Assembly: GCA_003244205.1 (NCBI GenBank)
Contig: QHBW01000055.1
Location: 1 to 45,019, forward strand
Length of the DNA: 45,019 nucleotides
DNA from: Solirubrobacterales bacterium
GTDB lineage: Bacteria; Actinomycetota; Thermoleophilia; Solirubrobacterales; Solirubrobacteraceae
Direction of reading: 5' to 3'
In this document: positions 44,289 to 45,019 of the stretch, piece by piece
Position numbering within the stretch: the stretch's first letter is position 1
Layout: every line of letters begins with the position of its first letter
Translations under genes and position numbers: made by a program
Notes under the pieces: generated by a model
The model's database searches: none
What the model saw: only the letters and a program-made list of their open reading frames with translations
Told to the model about the DNA's origin: nothing

Positions 44289-45019
44289 CGATCTTCGGGG
44301 ACGAGCCAGATCGCCGCCAGCGGCGGCAGCGTCACCTCGGCCGAAACCTGCTGGCCGTGCCAGGGGATCGGCTCGGCCTGCACCCCGCCGAGATTGCCGA
44401 CGTCGCCGCCGCCATAGAAGGCCGAGTCCGTGTTCAGCGCCTCGCGCCAACGCCCGGAGCGCGGCAGGCCGAGACGGAACCCGGTCCGCGGGACCGGGGA
44501 CAGGTTCGCGGCGAACACGAGCACGCGCTCGCCGTCGCGGGAGTGGCGCGCGAAGGCGATCACGTTGTCGTCGGCGCCGTTGGGCTCCAGCCACGAGAAC
44601 CCCGCCGGGTCGGAGTCGAGCTCCCACAGCGCGGGCTGCTCACGGTAGCGGTGGTTGAGGTCGCGGACCAGCGCCTGGATGCCGGCGTGCTCGGGGCGCT
44701 CGAGCAGGTGCCAGTCCAGCGAGCGCTCGTGACTCCACTCGGCCTCCTGGGCCAGCTCTGAGCCCATGAACAGCAGCTTCTTGCCTGGGTGCGCGTACAT
44801 GTAGGCGTACAGCGCGCGGAGGTTGGCCAGCTTCTGCCAGCGGTCGCCGGCCATCTTCGAGTACAGCGAGCCCTTGCCGTGCACGACCTCGTCGTGGGAC
44901 AGCGGCAGGATGAAGTTCTCGCTGAACGCGTACATCAGGCTGAAGGTCAGCTCGTGATGGTGGTAGCGGCGGTAGATCGGGTCCTGGGTGAAGTAGTCCA
45001 GCGTGTCGTGCATCCAGCC
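44285..45019 (-). CDS. glgB: 1,4-alpha-glucan branching enzyme, C-terminal part (cut by window edge)
   Basis: The last 244 residues of GlgB; the 5' part lies beyond position 45019. It opens in the conserved [10 protein letters not shown] block and contains [15 protein letters not shown], with the transition-state His-Asp pair, then [14 protein letters not shown] and LDWHLLE, followed by the C-terminal beta domain ending in [11 protein letters not shown]. The enzyme introduces alpha-1,6 branches into glycogen. As first gene of the visible set glgB-treZ-glgX-treY, it links glycogen build-up and trehalose production in one transcript; further upstream genes may exist. Confidence 0.97.
   Translation of the reverse strand, partial: GWMHDTLDYFTQDPIYRRYHHHELTFSLMYAFSENFILPLSHDEVVHGKGSLYSKMAGDRWQKLANLRALYAYMYAHPGKKLLFMGSELAQEAEWSHERSLDWHLLERPEHAGIQALVRDLNHRYREQPALWELDSDPAGFSWLEPNGADDNVIAFARHSRDGERVLVFAANLSPVPRTGFRLGLPRSGRWREALNTDSAFYGGGDVGNLGGVQAEPIPWHGQQVSAEVTLPPLAAIWLVPEDR

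Overview
The window is about 45 kb of very GC-rich DNA (roughly 70% by eye) with tightly packed genes, many GTG starts and many 4-base stop/start overlaps. The gene content fits a high-GC actinobacterium: a fused PafBC-type WYL regulator, a bacterial Lhr helicase, a TreY/TreZ trehalose route, CIRCE-controlled groESL, and several TetR regulators. I would place it in the Thermoleophilia/Solirubrobacterales neighbourhood, but that is an inference from gene style, not a search. No rRNA, tRNA, CRISPR array, transposase, integrase or phage gene was recognised, so this looks like ordinary chromosome.

Layout. 1-3.2 kb (minus): DHA2 drug exporter, alpha/beta hydrolase, histidine phosphatase. 3.3-7.4 kb (plus): two paralogous polytopic membrane proteins and an NAD-dependent epimerase. 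7.4-10.4 kb: TetR regulator divergent from a Baeyer-Villiger monooxygenase, then a convergent SDR. 10.5-14.2 kb: YhaM-like HD exoribonuclease, PafBC fusion, PPOX/F420-type oxidoreductase. 14.2-17.2 kb: rmlA-rmlD-rmlB for dTDP-rhamnose (no rmlC in view). 17.2-24.1 kb: TetR, [4Fe-4S] uracil-DNA glycosylase, Lhr helicase, and a glycerophosphodiesterase with a collagen-like and repeat tail. 24.3-28.7 kb: secreted hydrolase, polysaccharide deacetylase, a Crp-type regulator with a consensus Crp palindrome, Nudix hydrolase and ASCH protein. 28.65-32.8 kb (minus): a five-gene, fully overlapping redox operon. 32.8-35.1 kb: two CIRCE operators, groES, groEL and a strong terminator. 35.3-38.2 kb: small membrane protein, second DHA2 exporter with a divergent TetR and its operator, and a possible Uma2 remnant. 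38.3-45 kb (minus): glgB (partial)-treZ-glgX-treY, turning alpha-glucan into trehalose.

The least conventional system is the redox operon: a Gln/Ala-rich single-span protein, an ApbE-like FMN transferase with no visible signal peptide, a bis-heme ferric-reductase-like membrane protein with a predicted outside C-terminal domain, a NuoF-like flavoprotein with an altered cluster motif, and a three-cysteine ferredoxin. The gene set suggests electrons moving from a reduced nicotinamide, through flavin, Fe-S and heme b, to an acceptor outside the membrane; none of this is proven by sequence alone.

Regulatory DNA is unusually readable. It includes a CIRCE pair, a Crp site, two TetR-type operators embedded in divergent promoters, two long hairpins in low-GC islands, and a recurring TANNNT hexamer 6-11 bases before start codons that lack a Shine-Dalgarno site, suggesting frequent leaderless mRNAs.
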